Shown: positions 1 to 9,708, numbered from the stretch's first letter. The stretch is DNA of 64,000 bases from Oscheius tipulae (GCA_037178975.1 JASJZH010000006.1:10974001-11038000); one strand, 5' to 3'. Numbers and translations: made by a program. The notes: generated by a model from the letters alone, not told the origin.

Positions 1-468
1 TGAAAACTTGTTGTTTTCTGGAAAAAGGGGTGCAGACTGACCAAACTGTAAGGTTATGGTCGAATACTGCCTGCGGGGAAGGTATCTGACCAGTGTTGAA
101 TCATTCTATTCATCTAGTTTCACGTTTTGTCCACTTTCGTGTTTGCCTAGACAACAATCCCGTGTTGCGCAAACCTCTCCGAGAAAAATACGCAATACTG
201 CGTCAATAATTTCGAAATCATATTTTCACTTGCTTAAAATCAAAAAATGGCTTCAAATTGTTCTTTCCTTAAAAATTAGCACTTTCGGTACCTGAGTGGT
301 AAAGGTCGAAACAAGCTTATAATTGTCTCTGAATCTTTTCAAGGATTATTTCTCTATTATCAAATACGCAATATTGCGTCGTGTGCTCTACGGTAGCTCA
401 ATTCAAACCAACGCCCGCGTGTATTTGTTTTCTCCTGTTTACTTTCAGCTTCACAGTGTTTTTGCAGC
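1..468. other. Upstream flank of NELF-B, no gene seen
   Basis: I see no convincing coding sequence here. The short open frames have no splice logic or family resemblance. The right end carries two acceptor-like sequences (TTACTTTCAG and GTTTTTGCAG); the second ends one base before the NELF-B start codon. Confidence 0.5.
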
Positions 469-3400
469 ATGTTTGAAGAGTATTCTGAAGCGGAAGACGG
501 TGAGCTAGCAGTAGACCCATTTGTCAAAGATGTGGAACTGGCAAAGGCTGTCGAAGAGCAGGTTGAATACTTTCAAGGGCCAGATTTCTTGAATTCTGTT
601 CTATCCAAGCCGAAAAAAGCACCAACATTTTTAAAAGCTTTGGAAAAGTTCAAAAAGGAGAATGAAATACCGGTAAATTTTCAATTTTGAGACGAAAATA
701 AGCGATTCAGGTGTCTTCCTTGAGCAGTGCCCTTAATGTATTGGATATGCACAAAGTTTCAAGAGCTAGTTTTACCTCCCAGGTACATTTTTTATGTATT
801 TTTAGTTTGATCAGTTTAGGCCGCCTCGGACTTGCTCGGGCTTTTGCATCACCGTCTACAGAAACTTGGGGAGCAAAGTCAGACTAGTTTGCATTCCTTG
901 AAGAAGCTGGAATCATTCGCAGCGAAAATCTTTCCTCTACACACGCAGAAAGAGTTCCGACCTTTGGTACTCGAAGTGATGTCCAGTCTACCCAAAATTC
1001 CGACAGAGTGAGTTTTTAATAGCAAACTGCCCGGCAAACTCTTTCTTTTCATGCCCCTGTTCAATTCTGATCACAACTTCACGTAACTGTAATGTGTGGG
1101 TCCTGCTTGACATGTCCATATTGAACTGGCTTCTGAGCTCCCCCGATTTATTAACAACCCTATATTTTTTGTTGGATACAGTGATCGTGTCAGGGGGTTT
1201 AGTTGCCAAGCGAATTGATAAGAGTAAGATTTTTAAAAGAAAGAACGACAACAATAATCTAGCAAGAGCCCGAAAAGGTAGAGCTGATCACCGCAGGAAA
1301 GGGCGCCAAAACGAGTTTGAATCTGAGGGATCGTGGCGGGAGCCTACAATATACAAATTCAAATGTAAGGAATGGAAACGATCTAACACTTTTCAACCTG
1401 TCCAGACTTAAATTGACTGTCCGCTTGTCTTCTGTCTGTCAACCTAGCTGCTTCCTGACATGACCATGCTAAACTTCTGCATATCTGTTCCAATGTAGCA
1501 GCTCCAATGTCTCTCTCTGTCAAACCGTTCAATTTTCCGTTCCCGTAATCAACCTACTTTTTTATTTTGTTGTCATACAGATGGTGTTTTCTTCAGATAT
1601 ATTGACATAATATCCAATAGCCAGGAATTCTATGCGGAATGTCCTCTACCCGTGCTCCGACACATCTGGCTGCGACATCCACGACTCCTATTCGACTATA
1701 TCCGCCCAATTATGAGCAACTACTACAGGTTTGAGTACGAGTTTTCTACGGGTTGAAAGTATGTTTAAGAACCCGAATGTATGAGCCCTTCAATATCGAG
1801 TTCTCTAAAATCAACTTTTTCACCTCGGCTCCAGCTAAAGAGCGGCGAAAGTCGCCTGAAGTCAAAAGTAGGACGCCTTTTGTTTCTCACCCGTATTATC
1901 TAGGGCTAATTGAAATTGTCGGTCAGGAGTTCAAGCTTTTCAAAAGGATTCTTCATTGGATACGGGTCAATTATGAAGAAACTGGCTTTTATCAACTATG
2001 CACTCTGAGGTAAGTATGCCAAACAACATTTCTGAACACTTTTTATAGGGCTGAGTTGATAATGGCAGCGCATGATGCCGGGAATGAAAAATTCATCAAG
2101 CTAGGTGGATGTTCCTACCTGGATTCACGTAGTACTGAAAGATTCAGATATGGCACATGAATTCGCCTGGTGTCTCGATGCTTGTATGAGGGACAAAAAT
2201 TTGGATAACCATCATGCACACAAATTAAAGGCCATTTTGGATCTTTTGCAACCACTTCACTATATCGTAACCCGCCAAAATAGTGGTAACGTTCAAAATT
2301 TCAGATTGTTCTCGATGTGGCTCTGATCTGCGCCGATCCACACGCTATGCACTTTCTTCTGGGACTCATTGTGAGAAAGATCCGAGATAACGTAAGACTC
2401 TGTACTTTCTCTTGTATTTTCAACTTTTTCAGTCAGCGAACCATCTAATCCGAGAAATGCATGCAGTTGTACTAGGAATGCGCATTTTGGCGTTGGGATT
2501 ACAGGCTCAGGTGGACAATTTTTTTAGGCAAAATCAGTCAGAGATTTCCAGACCATTATCAAGAAGAAAAGTGTTCCAGAAAGGTTATTTGACACGGCCA
2601 TCGTGACACAGTTCTTGTCAGCTTTTGCAGGGTGTATGCTGGAAGATCATATGTTTGTTGAAGGACTTACGGATCCAGGTAATTTTTAGGGTTCCGTTTT
2701 AACTAATCTGTTATAGATACCAACGAAGCCGCGCACCCTTCTCTGATACCCAGCGTGGTCATCAAGTATATCAAGGTTGATCGGCTTGCTGCCTTGTTAT
2801 ACCTCCACTACGTTTTGGATCTTTTGCCTATGAAGGGACGAACTTTCAACAAACACTGTTTGGACAGATACGCACTGAATCTACCTCTGCTGCATGGAAA
2901 CGTAAGAGAATACATCAAATATGCTGATCAGACGTTTCAGATAGCTGTTGAAGGACTGTGGGGTTACCTCTTCATCGATAGACTCATAGCAGTACATGCC
3001 TTTTCTCCATTTGTTCAAGAAGACGCATTTTGGAAACGTCATTTGATGGAAGAGTTGATAGTTCCAGCGCTTTTGGTAAGTCCTCCAAGTTTAGTTTCTT
3101 TTACAAGGAAGCTTATGTTGTAACCACAACAGATGTGGCCTGACGGCTGTGGCCACAACCGACGGCGCCTAGCAATTGTGACCACAATCGATTAAAATTC
3201 TGCTTCACAGCGACGGAGATTTTGTGTTAGAAAAACCATGTTTTCAGATGGGCCGTGAACCGGTTGTCAAATTTAACCATCTCCGCCTAATTGTAGCTAT
3301 CGGCTTCTGCTGGGGGACTGTAGAATGCATGGAGTCTTTCAGCCGTTTTCATCAGCTGCCATTAGTACGTTTGTGCTCCTTACAATTCGAAAAGGGTATT

Positions 3401-3728
3401 GTAGGATGAAGGTGCTCTGAAACAAAAGCCCAGCTATTGCTCTGTGATGTATGAGAAAGCTCATAGAAAAGTCGTCAACTTTCTGTGGAGGAAGGACATT
3501 ATGAAACCACCGCTAGAAGACGGACTGTGCAAAAATGGACATCCTGCCTGCACATATCATTGCCCTTATCCGTTCCATTATGGTCATGGAGAAGAATTTT
3601 TGATGCGGATAGACGAATGCTACAAAGGATTTATAGATCCCTCATATCTTCTCCCGAGCAGAGATGGCAAGCACTATGTTGATGGAGATGAGTTCGAAGA
3701 CTTCTTTCATCTTGTAAAAAGCGAGTAA
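469..3728 (+). CDS. NELFB: Negative elongation factor subunit B (NELF-B / COBRA1)
   Basis: NELF-B is a nuclear subunit of the NELF complex, which holds RNA polymerase II at promoter-proximal pauses. About twelve exons join in one frame across mostly 37-50 bp introns, plus one of about 590 bp (1007-1595) and one of about 170 bp (3076-3247). Stretches that match the human protein as I remember it include LPKIP, a region like YRACAVEVKRQIW (here FYAECPLPVLRHIW), CTLRAELIMAAHD, and EFAWCLDACMRDK against KFTWCLDACIRER. The inferred length, near 600 residues, is close to the human 580. ATG 469 is chosen because a TTTTTGCAG acceptor ends one base before it. The C-terminus after about 3450 is rich in Cys and His (CKNGHPACTYHCPYPFHYGH) and does not resemble the human tail. 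The join near 2511-2527 is uncertain. A polyadenylation signal follows at 3755. Family call is secure; exact boundaries are by eye. Confidence 0.88.
3119..3197 (+). repeat. 29-bp minisatellite copy in NELF-B intron
   Basis: Degenerate units around GCTGTGGCCACAACCGAC and AATTGTGACCACAATCGA sit inside the intron before the penultimate NELF-B exon. They match the dispersed unit best seen at 59256-59313. Confidence 0.7.
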
Positions 3729-3754
3729 TGGGTGTTGTACAAATTTCCAAAGGT

Positions 3755-3760
3755 AATAAA
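3755..3760 (+). terminator. NELF-B polyadenylation signal
   Basis: AATAAA lies 27 bases past the NELF-B stop codon. Confidence 0.7.
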
Positions 3761-3909
3761 GTATTCCTTAACTAACAACTTCGCCACGAGGGAAGAATGG
3801 TTATCAAAAGCGTTGAAGACAACCTTTGTGTGTTATCCAAATACCGAATCTGTATCAGCGATGTGTTTGTGTGGCCCATATTTAAACTAAATTTAATAGC
3901 GCTGGTTAC

Positions 3910-4006
3910 CATGCATTTAATCCCTGCATGAGAAATCCCCAATATCACTTCATGCATCGGCAGCTATGGAGACAACAAGGAGTACAACGAGAAGAAGGAA
4001 GCGCAT
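3910..4006 (-). pseudogene. Decayed first exon of defensin-like peptide gene (copy 2)
   Basis: On the minus strand an ATG at 4006 opens a hydrophobic signal-peptide run (MRFLLLVVLLVVSIAADA), followed by an in-frame stop. The remainder still aligns with exon 1 of the intact gene at 4783-4893: SDIGDFSC lines up with CQDLGEFGC, and the segment ends at a donor-like GTAACC at the equivalent position. A second in-frame stop lies just before that donor, and several cysteine codons are lost. I could not find a matching second exon downstream. This is best read as an eroding tandem duplicate. The signal-peptide homology is clear, but the claim of pseudogene status rests on reading one assembly. Confidence 0.6.
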
Positions 4007-4137
4007 GTTTTTTGATTATTTGTTTCTCCGCTTGCTTATAGCGACTTTATTTTTCGAACGATTAATTCTGCGTTTTAACACATCAAACGACGCTGGCTGA
4101 TGCGCCGTTTCGTTTGCCTGTTTTATTTCGAAACATT

Positions 4138-4344
4138 TTAAACCCCTTTCCGGTCTATGAAAACACCACATCCGCACTCTATGTCGTTGCATGCACCTCC
4201 TTTTCTCATCTGAATCGGGTAAAACAGTGTTTTACCAGACATTTAACCCACTAGCAAGCAAAATTTTCAGGATTTTCACACGAGGTATCTGCATCTACTG
4301 AAGAAGAAGAGGACAACGAGAAGGAATAGTAGAACAAACCGCAT
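4138..4344 (-). pseudogene. Decayed defensin-like peptide gene (copy 1)
   Basis: ATG 4344 (minus) opens a signal peptide (MRFVLLFLLVVLFFF). A frameshift follows, and then a stop replaces a Lys codon inside the Cys-containing part. The exon still ends exactly like the intact gene (WVKCL before a GTAAAA donor, against WGKCL before GTAAGT). An exon 2 equivalent at 4138-4209 keeps the diagnostic GG-x-C-x4-C-x-C-G pattern (GGACNDIECGCG). The apparent intron between them is only 26 bp, against 43 bp in the intact copy. Exon 2 being better preserved than exon 1 suggests recent inactivation. Confidence 0.65.
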
Positions 4345-4505
4345 TAAAAACTGTCGTGTCTGCTTTCTAATAAAAAAAAAACTACTGAGTTATGCAACGT
4401 CGGAAATGACCATGTAACGACCCAGACTAGAAGTTTGTCGATCATTTCACTATTTTTCTGAGAAGAATATAAGAAATGTGAAACTGCTGGTGGTCATAGC
4501 TAGTA

Positions 4506-4570
4506 GATGCAGTTGGTTGTGGCCACAACTGTTAGACCACGTCGGTTGCGGCCACAGCTGGTAGTCCACG
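4506..4570 (-). repeat. 29-bp minisatellite, two units
   Basis: Two consecutive 29-bp units in the reverse orientation (GGTTGTGGCCACAACTGTTAG and GGTTGCGGCCACAGCTGGTAG). They lie between the intact peptide gene and its decayed neighbours. Confidence 0.75.
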
Positions 4571-4679
4571 CACCTTCTGTACTAGCGAAAAATACATTTC
4601 CCGTCAAGTTTATTGCGAAAAAAACATATATAGCCCAAACAAGTTTGAAATTAGCAACGTCTGTGTTCCATTATCCAAA

Positions 4680-4893
4680 TTATGGTTTTTGGAATCCACA
4701 GATGCATCGGTTTAGGAGGCAGAAACCACCTTCTTTGAGCTGAAAAACTCTAAGTGTAACCGTGCAAAACTCTTTCACTTACCAAACACTTGCCCCATTT
4801 GCAACCAAACTCTCCAAGATCTTGACACCAGCCATCAGCCTCGACATAGCCGACGAAGAGGACAACGAAAAGAAAAAGTATGAAGAGACGCAT
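4680..4893 (-). CDS. Secreted six-cysteine defensin-like peptide
   Basis: Two short exons (4783-4893 and 4680-4739) flank a 43-bp GTAAGT...TTTTTCAG intron. They encode 56 residues and stop at TAA. The first 19 residues are a clean signal peptide (MRLFILFLFVVLFVGYVEA) with a likely cut after VEA. The mature part has six cysteines spaced C-x7-C-x4-C-x7-C-x4-C-x-C, ending GGFCLLNRCICGF. The final GG-aromatic-C...C-x-C pattern resembles arthropod-type CS-alpha-beta defensins, but the middle spacing is C-x4-C rather than the canonical C-x3-C, so the fold is not assured. A TATAAA lies 28-35 bases upstream of the ATG. Two broken relatives lie directly downstream. An antimicrobial or other secreted effector role is inference; a different small cysteine-rich family is possible. 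Confidence 0.68.
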
Positions 4894-4920
4894 GTTTTTG
4901 AATATCTTCCGTTTTGTTCG

Positions 4921-4928
4921 TTTATAAA
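4921..4928 (-). promoter_or_regulatory. TATA-like box of defensin-like gene
   Basis: TTTATAAA lies a few tens of bases upstream of the peptide gene ATG at 4893, at a spacing that would leave a very short leader. No acceptor-like sequence abuts this ATG, unlike most genes in the window. Confidence 0.4.
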
Positions 4929-5106
4929 GTCTCGTTCTGTATTTTTCTACGTCAAGCGTCGGCGAAAGCAACTATGAGTAGTACCGCCGCACAACAAGCA
5001 TCTCTGCCAATAACATCCTTGTATTTCGTTATATGTGAAACTTCTATAAGAGATAAATAGTATTTTGGAGGTTAGTCGGGTTTGTCGAATGCCTACGCCA
5101 ACATGT

Positions 5107-5589
5107 TTACTTCATGGGAGGCACACGGACAGATTCACAGAACTTTCCACAAAAGAAACAAGTTGAACTCAAAAGTTCATTCGAAAGGACAACAAGGATA
5201 CGAATCTTTTCCCTCAGCAAGACTGCAAGACACCAACTTTCAAGACGGCATGTCAGCTTATCGAAGCCTTCTGCCTTGAGCACAGAAAGCGTCTCCAGTT
5301 CTTAACAAAGTGGTAGATAACAGGTGTCTTGTCCCGAACAGTTATCATAATACAAGTCATGTCGTTGGCAAGCTGTATTGATGTCGTCGTATATGCTAAG
5401 CACATTGTTCTTGCGTTTCTTCAAGTGTTTTATGCAAATCTGGATTGCTCTCCGGACCGCAATGTCACGTTCCGAACACGAATAAGGTAGAGAGGAGCAG
5501 GAGGCGGATTCATAGCTTGGAGCAGAAATGTGCAAGAGCGTTTGTTGAGTCAATGTTGAGGATTTTATATATGTGTATTGTAGAAACAA
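5107..5589 (-). pseudogene. Phospholipase A2-like fragment, probably broken
   Basis: The minus-strand frame contains INTACQRHDLYYDNC, which recalls the secreted PLA2 active-site pattern C-x-x-H-D-x-C-Y-D-x-C with catalytic His-Asp. Here one of the conserved cysteines is Tyr (HDLYYD). A TAA follows at PLC, but the same frame then reads on for about 65 more codons with further cysteines (LTCRLESWCLAV), ending near 5107. No donor or acceptor removes the stop cleanly. There is no recognisable signal peptide at the 5' end. I read it as a degraded or truncated secreted PLA2-like gene. An unrelated Cys-rich open frame is the main alternative. Confidence 0.35.
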
Positions 5590-5800
5590 CTACAATTACT
5601 CGATACTTTCTGTATGTATATCTTATTTATGTTTCGTCAAAGCATTTCTAGCATTCATCTGCGAGAAGTCATCGTTCTGCATATCCATTAGGGAACCTCA
5701 GTGTGTTTCGAGCCAACAAATTGTTTCAAATTGCCGGCGGGCAAACACCGAATGGACATGGGACAAAAATCTTTTTAAGTGTTTTGTTTCAAGTATGTCA

Positions 5801-6337
5801 TCATAGATCACAATCACAGATAGAGCAGAAGGTTTTTTTGTTTCCTTCCAGCATCTTTTGCAGATCTGGCGCTTTCCAGTCCTTATAGTAAAGTTGTTCG
5901 CTTCTTGTATCTGGTAACCGTAGCTTGTGTACTGTTCCGGTTATACAAGGGCAGTCTGCAAACTGGCAGCTTCCTACAATTGTTGGACTGCACAAGCCTC
6001 GTTCTGCAACATTAGCCGCCTGATTGTGATCCATTCCTTGTTTGTACAGAAGACTATCAATTCTGTTTCAAGTTGTTTGGATGAATCATACATGGTCTGG
6101 TGCTTATGTTCATGTTCTTGTGAACAGACAGTTTAGGAAAAGCCTCCCTATTTCGTCAACAAGGCGTGAGAATGTAGAAGAGCAAGGAAGCGTCCTATTG
6201 TTACAGTGAGACAGAAACCAAGTATTCTCTGCTAATTTTCCGGATGCAAGAAGCCTAAGCACGGACGAAAGATAAGATGCTTCCGTCGGAATATATCCCT
6301 CGTTAACAAACACCTGTGTTGATGACCAGGCAAGCAA
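5801..6337 (-). pseudogene. Frame-broken coding-like region, family unknown
   Basis: Three minus-strand segments in different frames each look protein-like and abut one another: about 6120-6337 (ends EIGRLFLN), about 6000-6120 (SKQLETELIVFCTNKEWITIRR) and 5801-6034 (GSCQFADCPCITGTVHKL, then DWKAPDLQKMLEGNKK). No good GT-AG introns connect them. This suggests a gene broken by indels, or several chance frames. I do not recognise the family. Confidence 0.22.
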
Positions 6338-6466
6338 TACATGTGCTCATATCTTGTATGTGTAAATGGCATTCCTTTTTCGTTAAAAAAAACCCGGTCA
6401 ACAAGAAACAAAACAAGTTTGGAGCTAACAAAAACGGGACATCTCCATCTACAAGCTATCCTGAAG

Positions 6467-6472
6467 TTTATT
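6467..6472 (-). terminator. Polyadenylation signal of sterol methyltransferase gene
   Basis: TTTATT on the plus strand (AATAAA on the minus strand) lies about 200 bases past the stop codon at 6672. Confidence 0.5.
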
Positions 6473-6671
6473 GCTTTTCGAGATCATCTTTCTTGCCCAT
6501 ACAAGCTTTGTTTTTAAACCTCGAGAAATACAGTCCATATGCGCGAAGAATCGGCCGATATCCATGACGTCCCACTGCTGACCCCAACTCGAATCTTTGG
6601 ACTACATCTATAGATCCGTACTAGGTTTCCTTTGAGATTAGACACAGAAATACGCAAGGGAAACAGTGGTT

Positions 6672-8095
6672 TCATTGCTTCTCGAAAAGGAGAATCTTTG
6701 ATCCAGACAAAATACCCATCTCGCCTCCTCGGACAATCTTGTCTACAGTCCCAGCCAAGAAGATTTTGTTGAAGCGTCGGAAACCCTTGGGCAGAACGCG
6801 GACGGTTTCACCTAACGTCATAAGGGAACCTTAAAAGGTTGTTGTCTAAGTAAATGCAAAGTTGTCTACCAACAAAAGGACTGCGACAGAGCCACATGAA
6901 GATGGGTGAATGTGAGAAGCAGAAATGGTACGGGGCATTTAGAGTGACAGCCAGGTCCTCTTCTTCCACGAGCTTCAGACCATTGCGTTCTGCTGACTGT
7001 ATCATTTCTAGTCGAGTGTGGAGAGCTGGCATTCCACATGCGTATTCGAGACCTTCAACAATCTGAAAACAATCTATATGGCAGGTCACAAAACTTATAC
7101 CTCTCTGTGTTCCAGATTGTTCGGGTCGTACTTGCCAGTCTTGATCAGGTCATAAACCAGGAACTTTCCTCCAGTTTTCAGAACCCTGGCTGTTTCTTTC
7201 AAGACTCCATCCAGTTTTGGAAAGTACTTGAGGGAGTAAATGGCATATGCCGCGTGTTGTGACCCATTTTCTAGAGGCATGTCGTGACAGTCGGCTGCCA
7301 GAAGACGGCAAGTGGAGTCGATTCCTCGGCTTTTGAGCTCGATGTTTCCTATTAAACCCTAACTAGGTATTGTTTTTTGAGTCATACCCATTTCGGCCTC
7401 ATTGGGAGCGATGGTTATTCCGGTCAGTGTCGCTCCAGTTGAGGACAAGTCCCGAATTACACCGCCAATTCCACAGCCGAGGTCGACACATTGAACAGAG
7501 GATGACAACTTCAGTTTTTCTCCTACTATTCTGAAAACTTGGAATATTTTCAAGATTCCGTGAACTTACTTGTGTAAATTGGCGAGAGCCGTCTCCAAAG
7601 TGTCCTTTTTCTGGCTCGGAGGGGCAAAGTGAAAGTTTCCACCGAAAAAGTCGTTGATGACACTGGACATAACCGAATAGTAGTGTGAGGTGACTGCCAG
7701 ATGGTTTCCGGATTCCTTGGCTTCTTTGAAAAGTCGCTCATGGTTGTCGGCAAAAGCTGGCTGAAAAATGTGCTGCTCTGGTAAACCAATCAGTGTGCAA
7801 ACTATGTGTTCAAAATTTTGCATTAGTCATTCCTAAAGTATAAAAGTTCACTGTTTCCACAAGATGTCCTAGTTGTTCGCCGACAAAGTACGCTGTCCTT
7901 GTACCTAAAAGGTCAAGCGCGGGCCACAGGGTGGTCGCATTCAATTGTTTAGCTAATGACAGTCGGTTAACCAAATTATATCAACCAATATCCTAATAAG
8001 GATGTCAAAATGAAATGGATACGAAAACTAACCAAATCCTGCCTTCTGAAACCAAGCAGAAGCTTCAGGTAGTTCCTATTCATGTCAATGGACAT
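6672..8095 (-). CDS. strm-1: Sterol C-methyltransferase (STRM-1-like)
   Basis: This is a SAM-dependent sterol methyltransferase; in nematodes the STRM-1 enzyme methylates the sterol nucleus and affects dafachronic-acid levels. Exons join in frame over short introns. The predicted N-terminus starts MSIDMNRNYLKLL (ATG 8095), then a segment with WPALDLLGTRTAYFVGEQLGHLVET, then the substrate-side region VTSHYYSVMSSVINDFFGGNFHFAPP. SAM motif I is CVDLGCGIGGVIRDL, followed by TGITIAPNEAEMG, the post-motif HDMPLENG, and VLKETARVLKTGGKFLVYD. The C-terminal exon is LPKGFRRFNKIFLAGTVDKIV...GGEMGILSGSKILLF, ending at TGA 6672. The join between the first and second exon near 7945-8060 is not settled. An AG acceptor-like site lies eight bases before the ATG. 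Placement in the sterol methyltransferase family is firm; the carbon methylated is inferred from nematode relatives. Confidence 0.83.
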
Positions 8096-8896
8096 TGCGT
8101 GTCTTGAGGAAAGTATAGCGAGAGAATACTTTGTTCTCGGCCGGAACCGAGGCAGGAAGACGGAGGCGGGGCCGCGCACGTCCGTGAAACTGTGCTGATG
8201 GCTAAACTACAAGGGAAGGTTTGCTGGTATTGGAACAACGGTATGCGGATGATGACAGAACACGACGCAAGTGCTCGTTCAAGTCTGATTTCTGCAGCGA
8301 GAGGGAGGAGATTTATGATTCCTGCAGGAAGCACATTTGTGATTTTTGCAGGAGACACATGTCGCTTCTGCGAAAATACCACTCTGAAGACAAAAACTAT
8401 GAATATTGCAACTCCCTCCCATGAGGCCAACAAGTTATTTGGGCCTCGTGTGCTGCTCATATGGTTTGCAACCTGTTTTGACGTAGCCTCCTTTAACATT
8501 TGAACGCAAGGTGCTGGTACTGAAATGAGTAACGATGTGAATACTCTGAGGTTGCGCAGCTCACTACTTCTTCCTTACAATTGCCTATTCCGTCCTCTCA
8601 TACTGTTGCCACTTTCTGGCCAAAGCCATTTATATCACTGTCATAGCTCTTAAGGCTCGGCATAGTGAAATCGAAGGCTGATGGCACAAAGATTTCGTCG
8701 CCCCTCCACCATATTTTTTGGCTGACCACGTGGCTGAGAATTCCCAATAAACAGCGATCACATTCTTAGTTTTTTCCTAAAATTAAGCCACCTTACGCCA
8801 TTCCGTTGCTGAAGAACTTTCTTTTATTTCTACAACGACGAAAAAGGCCTTTATATTCCTAAATATCTCAGCTCTATCTACACGTTATCTAATGAG
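8096..8896. other. Gap between methyltransferase and microprotein gene
   Basis: About 800 bases hold overlapping open frames on both strands. One is a plus-strand Cys-rich frame at 8221-8424, with CSFKSDFC and SCRKHICDFC. None has a signal peptide, a supported start or a splice context. I see no confident gene. Confidence 0.4.
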
Positions 8897-9127
8897 ATGA
8901 CGGAGCTAAGTGAGATTATGAAAAAGGCTGACTACATGGATCAAGTTTCTGCTCTTCGACAAAGTGAGTTCAGTTATCTACATCTCGAACTTCTGTTTAC
9001 AGGTGGTGATGTGTACAAAGCGCAGCTTGGACGCGTGATGGCATACCACTACAGAGGTACTTTTTTTTTCAAACTTTGCTGTTGCTACAAACAATATGCT
9101 ACAGAACCATTCGATCACGAATATTAG
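8897..9127 (+). CDS. Three-exon 47-residue microprotein, unknown function
   Basis: Exons 8897-8963, 9003-9056 and 9105-9127 total exactly 48 codons including TAG. Both introns are short, with strong signals: GTGAGT...TTTACAG (39 bp) and GTACTT...GCTACAG (48 bp, with a T-rich run). The two junctions are both phase 1 and restore an open frame each time, which is hard to get by chance. The product begins MTELSEIMKKADYMDQVSAL and ends HYREPFDHEY. It has no signal peptide or membrane segment and is rich in charged and aromatic residues. A minisatellite copy begins four bases past the stop. I do not recognise the family. It could be a small mitochondrial or complex-associated subunit, but that is a guess. 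Confidence 0.55.
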   Translation: MTELSEIMKKADYMDQVSALRQSEFSYLHLELLFTGGDVYKAQLGRVMAYHYRGTFFFKLCCCYKQYATEPFDHEY

Positions 9128-9130
9128 ATG

Positions 9131-9187
9131 CTGTCAGTTGTAGCCACAATTGGTAGGCGCCGCCAGTTATAGCTTATGGCCACAACT
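9131..9187 (-). repeat. 29-bp minisatellite, degenerate units
   Basis: CAGTTGTAGCCACAATTGGTAGGCGC followed by a second unit with TTATGGCCACAAC. It starts directly after the stop codon of the microprotein gene. Confidence 0.6.
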
Positions 9188-9708
9188 CTCAGCTGGGGCC
9201 CTAGATCTCAAAGCTACTTTCAGCTGAATTGCATTTTTCAATAAGAAGGTCCCGTGCAGCTAAAGCCTTCCTTGTCAGTGGTGAGTAACGCAAATCTTTT
9301 TTAACTGCGTTTTAGGCATTCGACAATACATGAAAAGGTTAAGGCCTTCTTACTAACGAAACGTATTGCTCACTGATGTGCAGACATCTTAAACAAGCTC
9401 AACTTCTCACGGTGGTATGCTCATTTTGTCAACAAAAAAATTGCAGTCTGGAAACCCACCACTTTGGGTCTGTCACCGTCTAAAAGATCTCTTTGCTAGA
9501 CGGAAACCTCAAGAACTCAAAGTCTGGCCAAACGACAACCCTTGTCCCCAGCTCCTCGACAGAGAGTCAAACCGTTTCTGTTGAGGAATGTTTTTGAGCT
9601 GCTGAAACGGTGATCGGGGTGCCGGAAAGTTTCAGTCGAGTTCCTTCCTGCACTGGGCCTTCGGAAAAAAAAAATTCGGCTTGGAACCCTGGAATTTGAC
9701 TAGCCTTT

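Noticed and set aside
1094..1411. 105-codon frame inside the long NELF-B intron
   Set aside because: It does not resemble NELF-B or any family, and the flanking NELF-B exons join in frame without it.
8080..8503. Overlapping frames on both strands, one Cys-rich (8221-8424)
   Set aside because: No signal peptide, no supported start and no splice sites. The Cys spacing is close to, but does not match, ShK or insulin-type patterns.
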